From JBAZGG01 sp041653015 (GTDB taxonomy: Bacteria; Bacillota_I; Bacilli_A; RFN20; CAG-826): a stretch of DNA of 64,000 bases. The position numbers were made by a program, and so were the translations under genes. The notes under the pieces were generated by a model. The model made no database searches and was not told where the DNA came from. It saw only the letters and a list, made by a program, of their open reading frames with translations. How positions within the stretch are numbered: the stretch's first letter is position 1; each line of letters opens with the position of its first letter. The stretch lies in assembly GCA_041653015.1 (NCBI GenBank), contig JBAZGG010000004.1, positions 22,595 to 86,594 of the forward strand, given 5' to 3'. Below, piece after piece: positions 34,366 to 42,175 of this stretch.

Positions 34366-35132
34366 AAACAATCACTCTTTTAAGAGTTTTGGCCAAACAA
34401 TTTCCTAAGAGGATCAAGGATAATCAAGATCATGTTGGTCTGATGACTGGAAAGCTTTTAGACGATACAAAATGTATCCTGCTCTGTTTAGATTTTGATG
34501 AGGAAGTTTTTTCGATCGTCGAAGGATTAGAAAGAAAACCAGATTTAATTCTTACCCATCACCCATTTATCTATGGTACAAAATACCGCGTTTTCAAAGA
34601 AAACGAAGACAAGAAAGCGCTCTGCGATAAGATTGACCGACTAGGAATACCAGTCTATAGCATGCACACCAATTTCGATACCGGAAAGGGCGGGATGAAT
34701 GACGCTTTGGCCGAAGCATTAAAATTGAAGGATATTCAACCTCTTCAAAATAATCCGATGGCGCGAGGCGGACTTCTTCCTCATGAGATGACTCCAGAAC
34801 AATTCGCCCTCTATGCTAAAAGGGCATTGAAAGCGAATAGTTGTTCATTGATCGATGCGGGAGCAAAAGTTATTCGCAGCGCCGCTATCATCGGTGGTGG
34901 TGGTTGGTATTGTTTTCGCGATGCCCAGATGAGCGGGTATGATATTTTTATCTCCGGAGATATTCCTCATCATGGAAGAAGAGATGTGATCGCTAAGCAC
35001 TACAATTATCTCGACTTGCCACACGAAATTGAAAGAATCTTCATCCCAACGATGTCCAAAATTATCAAGAGCATTGATAGATCGATTGAAATAATCGAGA
35101 TCGATCACGAAAAAGAGCCTAAACGCTTTTGA
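34362..35132 (+). CDS. Nif3-like dinuclear metal center protein
   Basis: NIF3/YqfO family, often next to trmK. Seen: DLILTHHPFIYG (metal-binding His pair), SMHTNFDTGKGGMND, and C-terminal GDIPHH. 256 residues, the short form without the inserted domain of Bacillus YqfO. Enzymatic role unsettled (GTP cyclohydrolase-like claims exist). Tail-to-tail overlap of 14 bases with ispH. Confidence 0.9.
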   Translation: MKTITLLRVLAKQFPKRIKDNQDHVGLMTGKLLDDTKCILLCLDFDEEVFSIVEGLERKPDLILTHHPFIYGTKYRVFKENEDKKALCDKIDRLGIPVYSMHTNFDTGKGGMNDALAEALKLKDIQPLQNNPMARGGLLPHEMTPEQFALYAKRALKANSCSLIDAGAKVIRSAAIIGGGGWYCFRDAQMSGYDIFISGDIPHHGRRDVIAKHYNYLDLPHEIERIFIPTMSKIIKSIDRSIEIIEIDHEKEPKRF

Positions 35133-35985
35133 GATATTTTACAATCTTATTAGTGGTATCTATCGGCGTGGAAGCTCCAGAGATAACAGCAACATTTAAA
35201 TGACCTTTTAGGTCATTTTGTTTTATGTCATCCGCATTCAATATCCGCAAAACGCGAGAATTGGGGTAGCGCTTCTGCGATATCTCAAAAAGTTTTTCTG
35301 TATTAGAGGAATGTGAACCGCCAACGACATAAATTAAATCGATTCCGTCAGGCAATTTATAAATTGATTCCTGTCTCAATTTGGTCGCATCGCAAATCTC
35401 ATCCAAGATGGTGGCATTTGGATAATGCTCTCTTATGGAATCATGGATGTCCTTTAAGTCCAAAAATGACAGAGTGGTCTGATTTAATACCAGAGGTTTT
35501 TTATCTTTAATCGATTTGTAATCGAAGTCATTTCCATTTTCAAAAAGATAAATGGATCGACTCAGAGAAGTCATGGCGATAGTTTCGGGATGTTTGGCTT
35601 TGCCAATATATATTATTTCTCGTTTTTCAGACAAAGTCTTTTTGGCAATGTTCAGATTTTCTTTAACTCTTTGACATGTCGCATCGATGATGAGAAGACC
35701 TAACTCTCTCGCATAGTCTTCAATGATTTGAGGATGTCCATGTGCGGTGAAGACGAGGATTGATCCTTTGGGGAGCGATTTTAAAGTATCTCGATAGGGC
35801 ATATCGCTTCTCAGAGTCACGATTCCGGATGATGTCAAGCTTTGGATGACCTCTTCGTTATGCACCAGTTCGCCATAGATGTAGATGGAGCTTTTTGGAT
35901 TGCACTCTTTTGCCTCCATCGCCATCGAAATGGCTTTGATAACTCCAACGCAATAGCCACGAGGATTGTTCACGAACACATTCAT
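35119..35985 (-). CDS. ispH: 4-hydroxy-3-methylbut-2-enyl diphosphate reductase IspH
   Basis: Last step of the MEP isoprenoid pathway, an iron-sulfur enzyme. Seen: NNPRGYCVGV (first Cys), FTAHGHPQ (active-site His region), IDATCQRV (second Cys), LNQTTLS, EICDAT (third Cys) and GSHSSNT. About 288 residues. The start at 35985 matches the family N-terminus; a TATTAT box ends 6 bases upstream. The usual AHGVSP is AHGHP here. Confidence 0.93.
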   Translation of the reverse strand: MNVFVNNPRGYCVGVIKAISMAMEAKECNPKSSIYIYGELVHNEEVIQSLTSSGIVTLRSDMPYRDTLKSLPKGSILVFTAHGHPQIIEDYARELGLLIIDATCQRVKENLNIAKKTLSEKREIIYIGKAKHPETIAMTSLSRSIYLFENGNDFDYKSIKDKKPLVLNQTTLSFLDLKDIHDSIREHYPNATILDEICDATKLRQESIYKLPDGIDLIYVVGGSHSSNTEKLFEISQKRYPNSRVLRILNADDIKQNDLKGHLNVAVISGASTPIDTTNKIVKYLKSV

Positions 35986-35991
35986 AAAATT

Positions 35992-35997
35992 ATAATA
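35992..35997 (-). promoter_or_regulatory. -10 box directly before ispH (predicted leaderless start)
   Basis: TATTAT at 35997-35992, 6 bases before the ispH ATG, no SD and no clear -35. The divergent helicase promoter (TATAAT, 36021-36026) is 23 bases away. Confidence 0.4.
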
Positions 35998-36020
35998 CCA
36001 CAATCCGGTGTTTCTTCGTG

Positions 36021-36026
36021 TATAAT
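36021..36026 (+). promoter_or_regulatory. -10 box of the DEAD-box helicase gene
   Basis: TATAAT ending 15 bases before the ATG at 36042; divergent from the ispH promoter. No convincing -35. Confidence 0.4.
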
Positions 36027-36041
36027 AATCTCAAGAAGATT

Positions 36042-37400
36042 ATGGCTAATTTTAAAGAATTCAATCTATCTCCAAAAATGGTCGATGCTCTGCAGAAGCA
36101 GGGCTATTTAAGCCCATCATTGATTCAGCAGAAGGTTATCCCTCAAGTTTTGCGAGGAAGCAATGTTATCGCTCAAAGCGAGACGGGAAGCGGAAAAACT
36201 CATGCTTTTCTCATTCCTATCATTGAAAAAATCGACCTTTCATCAAATCAGATTCAAGCTCTTATCATCACGCCCACAAGAGAATTGGCGAAGCAGACTC
36301 ATGACTTCGCAAAAAGGTTTTTAACATTTTACCCTTCATTGAAGATATCGCTCTATCAAGGGGGAGAAGATAGAGAGAAACAATTGAGCAAAAACGCTCA
36401 TATGATGCCACATATAGCGATTGGAACCCCAGGGCGATTGGCGGATGTTCTTCTGCAAAGCGGATCATTGGCGAAAGTTCTAACTTTAGTTTTTGATGAA
36501 GCCGATATGCTTTTAGATCTCGGTTACTTCAATGACATCGACAAATTAGTCGCGGTGATAGACAAGCCACAAATTTTGGTTTTTTCTGCAACTTTAAAAA
36601 ATAATTTAAAATATCGTTTAGCGAAATATATCGGTCAAAACGAAGAAATAATAAGCGAAGCAACACAGACGGCATCTTCTGTCGTCCATTACGCAATCGA
36701 CATCAAACAGCAGGACATAAATGCTGCGACAAAAGAATTCTTAAAAGCAAAAAATCCATTTTCGCTCATTATTTTTGCTTCTAAAAGAGAGACTGTGGCA
36801 AGTTTATATAACTATTTACGAAAAGAGAACTATTCGGCTGGCGTTTTGCACGGAGACCTTTCACAGCGCGAGAGAAAGACGATGATAAGAAGATTTAAAT
36901 CAGGTGAATTTCAAATTCTTGTTTCGAGCGATATCGGCGCTCGGGGTATAGATATAGATGATGTCAGCGATATTCTCAATGTCGATTTGCCATTTGATTG
37001 CGACTATTACTTTCATAGAGCTGGCAGGACTGGACGTTTTGGTAAAGCTGGCAACTGCTATTCATTCTATAGCATTCAATCGCCACAAAAGATCTTTAAA
37101 CTCGTCGATTTAGGCATCGATTTTCATTACTTGTGTTTCGTCGATGGACAATTATCCGAAGGAAAATCACCGGTCCGAAGTTTTACTCCACATAAGAAAA
37201 TGAATTACGAATTAGAAAAAGAAATTAAAAAAGCAAAAGGCCTTGCGACAACGAAAAAAGTTAAACCTGGATATAAACGAAAAGTTCGACTCGCAATTGA
37301 AAAAGTTAAGAGTAAACATCGACGTGAAGTGATAAGAAAAGATATAAGGCGTCAGCGAGTGGAACGATACAAAAAAGAAGGCAAATCGTATGACGAATGA
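36042..37400 (+). CDS. DEAD-box RNA helicase (CshB-like)
   Basis: ATP-dependent RNA helicase. Seen: the Q-motif region (FKEFNLSPKMVDAL), SETGSGKT (Walker A, about residues 54-61), PTRELA, VFDEADMLLD, FSATL, and HRAGRTGRFG. The C-terminal about 70 residues are very Lys/Arg-rich, as in RNA-binding tails. About 452 residues. Position between nif3 and nfo matches Bacillus cshB. Start at 36042, preceded by AAGAAG. Confidence 0.9.
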   Translation: MANFKEFNLSPKMVDALQKQGYLSPSLIQQKVIPQVLRGSNVIAQSETGSGKTHAFLIPIIEKIDLSSNQIQALIITPTRELAKQTHDFAKRFLTFYPSLKISLYQGGEDREKQLSKNAHMMPHIAIGTPGRLADVLLQSGSLAKVLTLVFDEADMLLDLGYFNDIDKLVAVIDKPQILVFSATLKNNLKYRLAKYIGQNEEIISEATQTASSVVHYAIDIKQQDINAATKEFLKAKNPFSLIIFASKRETVASLYNYLRKENYSAGVLHGDLSQRERKTMIRRFKSGEFQILVSSDIGARGIDIDDVSDILNVDLPFDCDYYFHRAGRTGRFGKAGNCYSFYSIQSPQKIFKLVDLGIDFHYLCFVDGQLSEGKSPVRSFTPHKKMNYELEKEIKKAKGLATTKKVKPGYKRKVRLAIEKVKSKHRREVIRKDIRRQRVERYKKEGKSYDE

Positions 37401-38289
37401 TAACAAAATATGTTTGGGCTGTCACGTTTCCATGTCGGCGCCAGATTTCTATTTCGGAACTGTGAAAGAAGCCCTTTCATACGGTGCTGATACATTCATG
37501 TTTTACACAGGGGCGCCTCAGAGTTCGTTTCGAAAAGCGACAAGCGAATTGTTCATTAAAGAAGGTTGGGCTTTATTGCAAAGCAAAAATATGGATGAAT
37601 CCAAAATAATCGTCCATTCACCATATATCATCAACATCGCGAATTGTGTGAATCCTGAACTATTCCAATTCTCAGTCGATCAGTTGATCACTGAATTGCG
37701 ACGAGTAAAAGACTTCGGTCTTTCAATTCTTGTCTTACATCCAGGATCACATGTCGGTGGAGGAGTCGAAAATGGCCTCAATCAAGTCGTCAAAGGATTA
37801 AACATCGCTTTTGGTGTTGATCACAGCGATGTGAAAATCGCACTCGAGACGATGTCGGGAAAAGGATCAGAATTAGGAACCTCCTTTGAACAGATTGCTT
37901 ATATCATCAAAAATGTCCAGCACAGCGAAAGATTGGGTGTTTGTCTCGATACCTGTCATATTTTCGATGGTGGTTTGCTCATCGCTCGAGATTTTGACTC
38001 TTTGCTCGAAGACTTCGATCGCGAAATCGGTCTCGAGCGTTTGCTTTGCATTCACGTAAACGATTCAAAGAACGTCGCCGGATCTCATAAAGATCGACAT
38101 GAGAACATCGGATATGGCGAAATCGGCTTTGAAGTTTTATCAAAGATCGTCCACAGCGAAAAACTGGCGGGCATACCAATGATTCTAGAAACACCTTATG
38201 TCGAAGACAGACCTCCATATTTTTACGAGATTAAAATGTTGCGCGAGAATAAATTTGTAAATAATTGGCGAGAACAGATTGTAAAATAA
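37390..38289 (+). CDS. nfo: Endonuclease IV (AP endonuclease)
   Basis: Zinc-dependent AP endonuclease of base excision repair. Seen: GCHVSMSAP at the N-terminus, HSPYIINIA, LHPGSHVGGG, ALETMSGKG, CLDTCHIFDGG, HVNDSKN and the metal-binding HENIGYGEIG. 299 residues. AAGAAGG SD inside the helicase 3' end (11-base overlap). Confidence 0.96.
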   Translation: MTNDNKICLGCHVSMSAPDFYFGTVKEALSYGADTFMFYTGAPQSSFRKATSELFIKEGWALLQSKNMDESKIIVHSPYIINIANCVNPELFQFSVDQLITELRRVKDFGLSILVLHPGSHVGGGVENGLNQVVKGLNIAFGVDHSDVKIALETMSGKGSELGTSFEQIAYIIKNVQHSERLGVCLDTCHIFDGGLLIARDFDSLLEDFDREIGLERLLCIHVNDSKNVAGSHKDRHENIGYGEIGFEVLSKIVHSEKLAGIPMILETPYVEDRPPYFYEIKMLRENKFVNNWREQIVK

Positions 38290-38309
38290 GCCTTGCTTTA
38301 GTGGCTTTT
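38288..38309. terminator. Weak bidirectional hairpin between nfo and ispG
   Basis: AAGCC (38288-38292) pairs with GGCTT (38303-38307), 10-base loop, four T's on the plus side. It sits in the 8-base convergent gap. Confidence 0.35.
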
Positions 38310-39350
38310 CAATTCTTTGATCAATTCATCAAAAGCTTGGCTTTCGTCAACTGTTTTGACCATTTTTCCTTTTTTGAATAAAACCCATTGATTTTTTCCA
38401 CCGGCCAACCCTATATCGGCATGTTTTGCCTCGCCGGGACCATTGACGATACAGCCCATCACAGCGACAGTCTTATCGATATTATTATCTTCTAAAAAGC
38501 AGAGGACTCTCTTTGCGAGGGAGACGACATTAACTTGTGTGCGACCACAAGTTGGACAGCTGATGAGCGTCGGGTAATTTGGATACAATCCAATATCGTG
38601 CAATAATCTTTTTGCCGTCCTAATTTCTTCTTCGGGCTCATCGCTTAGCGAAATGCGAATAGTGTCGCCGATGCCGTCGATCAAAAGAGGAGAGAGACCG
38701 GCAACGCTTCTAATGATGCCGATTTCCGAGGGTCCCGCTTCGGTGATTCCGAGGTGAAGAGGATATGGAAACTCATTTGCGGCAAATCGATAGGCTTCGA
38801 CAGTTTCTATCACATCAGAACCTTTGATGGATATGACTATGTCATAAAAACCTAATTCTTCGAGAAGAACAACGTTTTTTCGCGCTGATTCAACAAGCTG
38901 TCTCGCTCTCACTTTACAATCATCGTTCTGCAAACCTTTTTCTAATGAACCGGAATTCACTCCAACTCTGATCGGTATGCCATGAGTTTTGCATGAGTCA
39001 ACGACCATCTTAATCTTCTCTCTATCGCCTATATTTCCAGGGTTGATTCGAATAGCGTCAACACCATTTTCGATCGAGAGAAGGGCGAGGCGATAGTCGA
39101 AATGAATGTCGGCTATTAAAGGAATATGTATTCCTTTTTTTATCGCTTTTATCGCAGAGGCATCTCTTTCATCTAGAACGGATACCCGCATCATATCGGC
39201 GCCTAATTTCGCGCATCGATTGATTTGAGCGACTACCTCATCAACTTTTTCTGTCTTAATATTGCACATCGATTGGATAAGAACCCTATTTGCTCCACCA
39301 ATATGTATGTTCCCGATTGCTATTCTCTTTGTTTTTTCTCTGGTTCTCAT
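38298..39350 (-). CDS. ispG: 4-hydroxy-3-methylbut-2-enyl diphosphate synthase IspG
   Basis: Penultimate MEP pathway enzyme, 4Fe-4S. Seen: an N-terminal TIM barrel (IGGANRVLIQSMCN, RINPGNIG), HLGITEAGP, then CPTCGR, the third Cys, and VMGCIVNGPGEAKHADIG. 350 residues, the short bacterial form. An extended -10 box ends 9 bases before the ATG and no SD is present. Confidence 0.95.
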   Translation of the reverse strand: MRTREKTKRIAIGNIHIGGANRVLIQSMCNIKTEKVDEVVAQINRCAKLGADMMRVSVLDERDASAIKAIKKGIHIPLIADIHFDYRLALLSIENGVDAIRINPGNIGDREKIKMVVDSCKTHGIPIRVGVNSGSLEKGLQNDDCKVRARQLVESARKNVVLLEELGFYDIVISIKGSDVIETVEAYRFAANEFPYPLHLGITEAGPSEIGIIRSVAGLSPLLIDGIGDTIRISLSDEPEEEIRTAKRLLHDIGLYPNYPTLISCPTCGRTQVNVVSLAKRVLCFLEDNNIDKTVAVMGCIVNGPGEAKHADIGLAGGKNQWVLFKKGKMVKTVDESQAFDELIKELKSH

Positions 39351-39359
39351 GATGAAAAA

Positions 39360-39368
39360 ATTATATCA
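39360..39368 (-). promoter_or_regulatory. Extended -10 promoter of ispG (near-leaderless)
   Basis: TGATATAAT read on the minus strand, ending 9 bases before the ispG ATG (39350), so the 5' leader would be about 2 bases. Confidence 0.5.
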
Positions 39369-39401
39369 CAACTTTTTATAGATATCTTTCTTTATCTATG
39401 A

Positions 39402-39407
39402 TATAGT
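39402..39407 (+). promoter_or_regulatory. -10 box of rpmG
   Basis: TATAGT about 30 bases before the rpmG ATG; no strong -35. Confidence 0.35.
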
Positions 39408-39437
39408 ATCTTTCGCAACGAAAAAGAGGTTGATATT

Positions 39438-39587
39438 ATGCGCGATAACATTACGCTCAAATGCACTGTCTGTGGAGAAGAAAATTATATCTCTACAAAG
39501 AACAAAAAGAACCATCCTGACAGATTAGAGATTAAGAAATACTGTCATAGATGCAACAAAGTGACAGTACACAAAGAAAAGAAATAA
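39438..39587 (+). CDS. rpmG: 50S ribosomal protein L33
   Basis: 49-residue zinc-type L33: MRDNITLKCTVCGEENYIS, then KKYCHRCNKVTVHKEKK. Two CxxC pairs bind zinc. AGAGG SD 8 bases before the ATG. Its stop codon lies inside the terminator stem. Confidence 0.95.
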   Translation: MRDNITLKCTVCGEENYISTKNKKNHPDRLEIKKYCHRCNKVTVHKEKK

Positions 39588-39606
39588 GGTTCTACCTTAT
39601 TTTTTT
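39582..39606 (+). terminator. Terminator of rpmG
   Basis: Perfect 9-bp stem AAATAAGGT (39582-39590) with ACCTTATTT (39594-39602), loop TCT, then a T run. The stem contains the rpmG stop codon. Confidence 0.85.
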
Positions 39607-39611
39607 ATAGT
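39606..39611 (+). promoter_or_regulatory. -10 box directly before the metallo-hydrolase gene (predicted leaderless start)
   Basis: TATAGT starts at the last T of the rpmG terminator and ends 5 bases before the ATG at 39617. No SD. Confidence 0.35.
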
Positions 39612-39616
39612 TAAAC

Positions 39617-40240
39617 ATGAAAATAACAAAGCTGTATTTCAAACATAATTGCAATGCCTATGCCATCGGTGACAAGAATGGGCCGTGCATTTTAATCGAT
39701 CCCGGTTACAACAAGAACGGAATTCTCGATAAATACCTTTCTCGGAATTATGCAAGTGTAGAGCTTGTGCTGCTCACGCATGGTCATTATGACCACTTCT
39801 CTGGCCTGCGCAATCTTAAAAACGTTGAGAATATGCAGATCGTAATTCATCAAGACGATGCCGAAAAACTAGACGATCCTCGCACTAATTGTTCGACATT
39901 CGACAATGACGAAATCATCTTGCAAGCCAATCCTCATCTCGTTCATGATGGAGAAACGATAAAATCATTAGGTTTAACGATAATCGTTATACACACGCCA
40001 TTTCACACTTCAGGAAGCGTATGTTTCTACATACCAGAGCTTCGAGCGTTGTTCAGCGGCGACACCCTCTTTCATCTATCGATTGGCAGGAGCGATTTGC
40101 CAACATCATCAGCAAGAAATATTCAAACGAGCCTTGATAAGCTCAAGAAATTACCTCCTGATACAATTGTTTACCCAGGTCATGGCGAAACAACAACTAT
40201 CAAAAATGAACTTTTGTTCAATGAATATATGAAAAAGTAA
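39617..40240 (+). CDS. MBL-fold metallo-hydrolase (glyoxalase II-like)
   Basis: 207 residues of the metallo-beta-lactamase fold: THGHYDHFSG (metal motif, about residues 54-63), HTPFHTSGSV, FSGDTLF, and YPGHGE. The layout is that of the YqgX-type small glyoxalase II-like hydrolases; hydrolysis of S-lactoylglutathione or another thioester is possible but unproven. The usual HTPGHT is HTPFHT. It follows rpmG and precedes efp. Confidence 0.85.
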   Translation: MKITKLYFKHNCNAYAIGDKNGPCILIDPGYNKNGILDKYLSRNYASVELVLLTHGHYDHFSGLRNLKNVENMQIVIHQDDAEKLDDPRTNCSTFDNDEIILQANPHLVHDGETIKSLGLTIIVIHTPFHTSGSVCFYIPELRALFSGDTLFHLSIGRSDLPTSSARNIQTSLDKLKKLPPDTIVYPGHGETTTIKNELLFNEYMKK

Positions 40241-40254
40241 ACACAAATGTTTAC
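40237..40254. promoter_or_regulatory. Inverted repeat upstream of efp
   Basis: GTAAAC, six bases, GTTTAC: perfect 6-bp inverted repeat overlapping the preceding stop codon and lying just before the efp -10. It could be an operator or a weak hairpin. Confidence 0.4.
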
Positions 40255-40259
40255 ATATT

Positions 40260-40268
40260 TGCTATAAT
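40260..40268 (+). promoter_or_regulatory. Extended -10 promoter of efp
   Basis: TGCTATAAT, 28 bases before the efp ATG; an AAGGAG SD follows. Confidence 0.6.
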
Positions 40269-40296
40269 ATGCAAGTCAAAAAGGAGAATTTGAAGC

Positions 40297-40854
40297 ATGA
40301 TAAACGTTACAGAATTACGTCCGGGCAATTATTTTGAGGATGAGGGGAATATATTTCTTGTCCTTGATGTTTTGCTCAACAAAACAGCGATGAGAAAAAT
40401 GGTCGCGAAATTAAAAGTGAAAAATCTGCGCACTGGTTCGATCACTGATGTGGCTCGCAATAGTGGATATACGGTCGAGGCTATCAGATTAGAAAAGAAG
40501 AAAATGCAATATCTATACGATACAGGTGATGCTTTAGTCTTCATGGATCAGGTCAATTTTGAGCAGATTGAAGTTCAAAAAAGCAGATTGCAATGGGAAT
40601 TAAATTTCCTTGTGGCAAATGCCGAAATAGAAGTCGTTTCATACGAAGAGGAAATACTTGGTATTTCACTTCCAGCCAAAGTCGAATTGCTGGTCACTGA
40701 GTGTGAGCCCGCTGTTCGAGGCGACACAGTTAACAAAGCGATGAAAGATGCTATATTAGAGACAGGCTATAAATTGAGGGTTCCTCTATTTATTAGCGAG
40801 GGTGAAAAAATATTGGTCAGAACTGATAATGGCGATTATGATGGGCGCGCCTAA
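40297..40854 (+). CDS. efp: Elongation factor P with Met at the modified-lysine position
   Basis: EF-P relieves ribosome stalling at polyproline. Seen: MINVTELRPGNYF, the three-domain layout, the EF-P signature region (VELLVTECEPAVRGDT), and the C-terminal VRTDNGDYDGRA. 185 residues. Aligned without gaps to Bacillus EF-P over the first 47 residues, the loop PGKG (30-33) reads TAMR, so Lys32, the residue modified in Bacillus, is Met. The domain is otherwise intact. Confidence 0.95.
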   Translation: MINVTELRPGNYFEDEGNIFLVLDVLLNKTAMRKMVAKLKVKNLRTGSITDVARNSGYTVEAIRLEKKKMQYLYDTGDALVFMDQVNFEQIEVQKSRLQWELNFLVANAEIEVVSYEEEILGISLPAKVELLVTECEPAVRGDTVNKAMKDAILETGYKLRVPLFISEGEKILVRTDNGDYDGRA

Positions 40855-40871
40855 GAAAGGAGATTAAAAAA

Positions 40872-41087
40872 ATGGAATGGTGGGTTTGGTTATTATTCTG
40901 TGTCGGTGCTTTGATCGGCGGAGGTGTTCTCGGCTTCTTTATTTCTCGATGGTATTTTAAAAGAGAATTACAAAAGAATCCTCCTGTTAATGAGAAGATG
41001 ATTAGAGTCATGTTTAAATCGATGGGAAGAACAGCTTCAGAAGCGCAGATTAGAGCCATCATGAACAACATGAAAAACTCTCAATAG
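40872..41087 (+). CDS. YneF/UPF0154 family small membrane protein
   Basis: 71 residues: one N-terminal membrane helix (WWVWLLFCVGALIGGGVLGFF), then ISRWYFKRELQKNPPVNEKMIRVM and the MGRTASEAQI segment typical of UPF0154 (YneF). Function unknown. AAAGGAG SD; 17 bases after efp, so probably co-transcribed. Confidence 0.9.
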   Translation: MEWWVWLLFCVGALIGGGVLGFFISRWYFKRELQKNPPVNEKMIRVMFKSMGRTASEAQIRAIMNNMKNSQ

Positions 41088-41110
41088 ATATCGTTTTCAG
41101 AATTCAAAAG

Positions 41111-41135
41111 AGCATCCATAATGGGGTGCTTTTTT
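41111..41135 (+). terminator. Terminator of the efp-yneF transcript
   Basis: AGCATCC (41111-41117) pairs with GGGTGCT (41124-41130, one G-T pair), 6-base loop, six T's. Confidence 0.85.
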
Positions 41136-41270
41136 AATAAAGTAAAGATTTTGAAAAATGATATGCAAGCACTGTGTTTATACATCCTACCCTATTTTGA
41201 AAAAAATGGCTTTTAATCGAATCAATATCGTAATTTTCGCAAGAGATAGTGGTCTTTATTCCATCGTTTA

Positions 41271-41303
41271 ATATATACTAAATATATACTAATTATTTAC
41301 TTA
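41271..41303 (-). repeat. 11-bp tandem direct repeat, 3 copies (locus 3)
   Basis: Read on the minus strand: TAAGTAAATAA, TTAGTATATAT, TTAGTATATAT, starting 3 bases after the plsY stop codon. The last two copies are identical. Confidence 0.65.
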
Positions 41304-41306
41304 TTA

Positions 41307-42068
41307 TCATTTCATCCATTTGATCTTTGTCTCGCTGCCAGCTTTCAACCTTTCGATATTGCTGCGGTGTCTAATAAGGACGATGATTCCCATCAAGGTA
41401 ATGATAGTTGGAAATTCCCATCCGCCAAGCGTTCCAAGACTTAGACAATAGCCCCATCCCCATAATCCAAATCCAAAAGCATTTATGTCATTCATGCCAT
41501 TGTTTTTAAGAAGATAGGCTAAACCTAGAATACCCCACGCGACAAAAGTGTTGATAATGGCCGATAGAATTGAGGCGAGAGAAACATACTTTTTCATTTT
41601 TAAAAAAATGAAATATACAATACATGAGCAAAATAATATCCATGAAGACCCACAGCAGATACCCATATAATTGGAAGCGGCCTTGCCTCCTTTGAAGTTT
41701 ACATATATCGGCCAACAATGACCAATAGCGGTGCCTAATGCTGCTAAATAATAGTATAGCGGTGCGTCTTTTATGACGATTTCTTCGTTTATTACCCACG
41801 ATTCTAGACCTGAATGAGTAAGAACTGCCCAACATATCCATAATGGTGCGATGGTTTTAATCATATCTATGATAACGATGACTAGACCTACTTTTTTTCC
41901 CCATAGGCGCCCTGCATTTGTTCCACCAGCATTATGAGAGCCATAATTGCGCGGATCTTGATGAAAAAATACCTTTCCGATCACGACCGATGTTGGAAAA
42001 GAACCGATGAGATAACCAAAAATTAAACAGGCGATTGCGATTGTTATATTATATAAAATAATATCCAT
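41307..42068 (-). CDS. plsY: Glycerol-3-phosphate acyltransferase PlsY
   Basis: Membrane acyltransferase using acyl-phosphate, the first step of phospholipid synthesis. Seen: GSFPTSVVIGK, motif 1 YGSHNAGGTNAGR (usually GSGNPGATN), motif 2 WPIYVNFKGGKAAS (usually FKGGKGVAT), and motif 3 RHRSNIERLKAGSETK. 253 residues, about 50 longer than Bacillus PlsY, with six or more membrane helices. Transcribed alone, convergent with yneF. Confidence 0.9.
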   Translation of the reverse strand: MDIILYNITIAIACLIFGYLIGSFPTSVVIGKVFFHQDPRNYGSHNAGGTNAGRLWGKKVGLVIVIIDMIKTIAPLWICWAVLTHSGLESWVINEEIVIKDAPLYYYLAALGTAIGHCWPIYVNFKGGKAASNYMGICCGSSWILFCSCIVYFIFLKMKKYVSLASILSAIINTFVAWGILGLAYLLKNNGMNDINAFGFGLWGWGYCLSLGTLGGWEFPTIITLMGIIVLIRHRSNIERLKAGSETKIKWMK

Positions 42069-42131
42069 ACATAGTATTCTTTCATGACACTCATATTATA
42101 TTAAAATTGAATTACTTTTCAATAACAACTT

Positions 42132-42140
42132 TGTTATAAT
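42132..42140 (+). promoter_or_regulatory. Extended -10 promoter of parE
   Basis: TGTTATAAT (TGn-TATAAT) 35 bases before the parE ATG. Confidence 0.55.
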
Positions 42141-42175
42141 TACTAACTGAGTTAGAAGGGTATCAAAGTGGTGTT

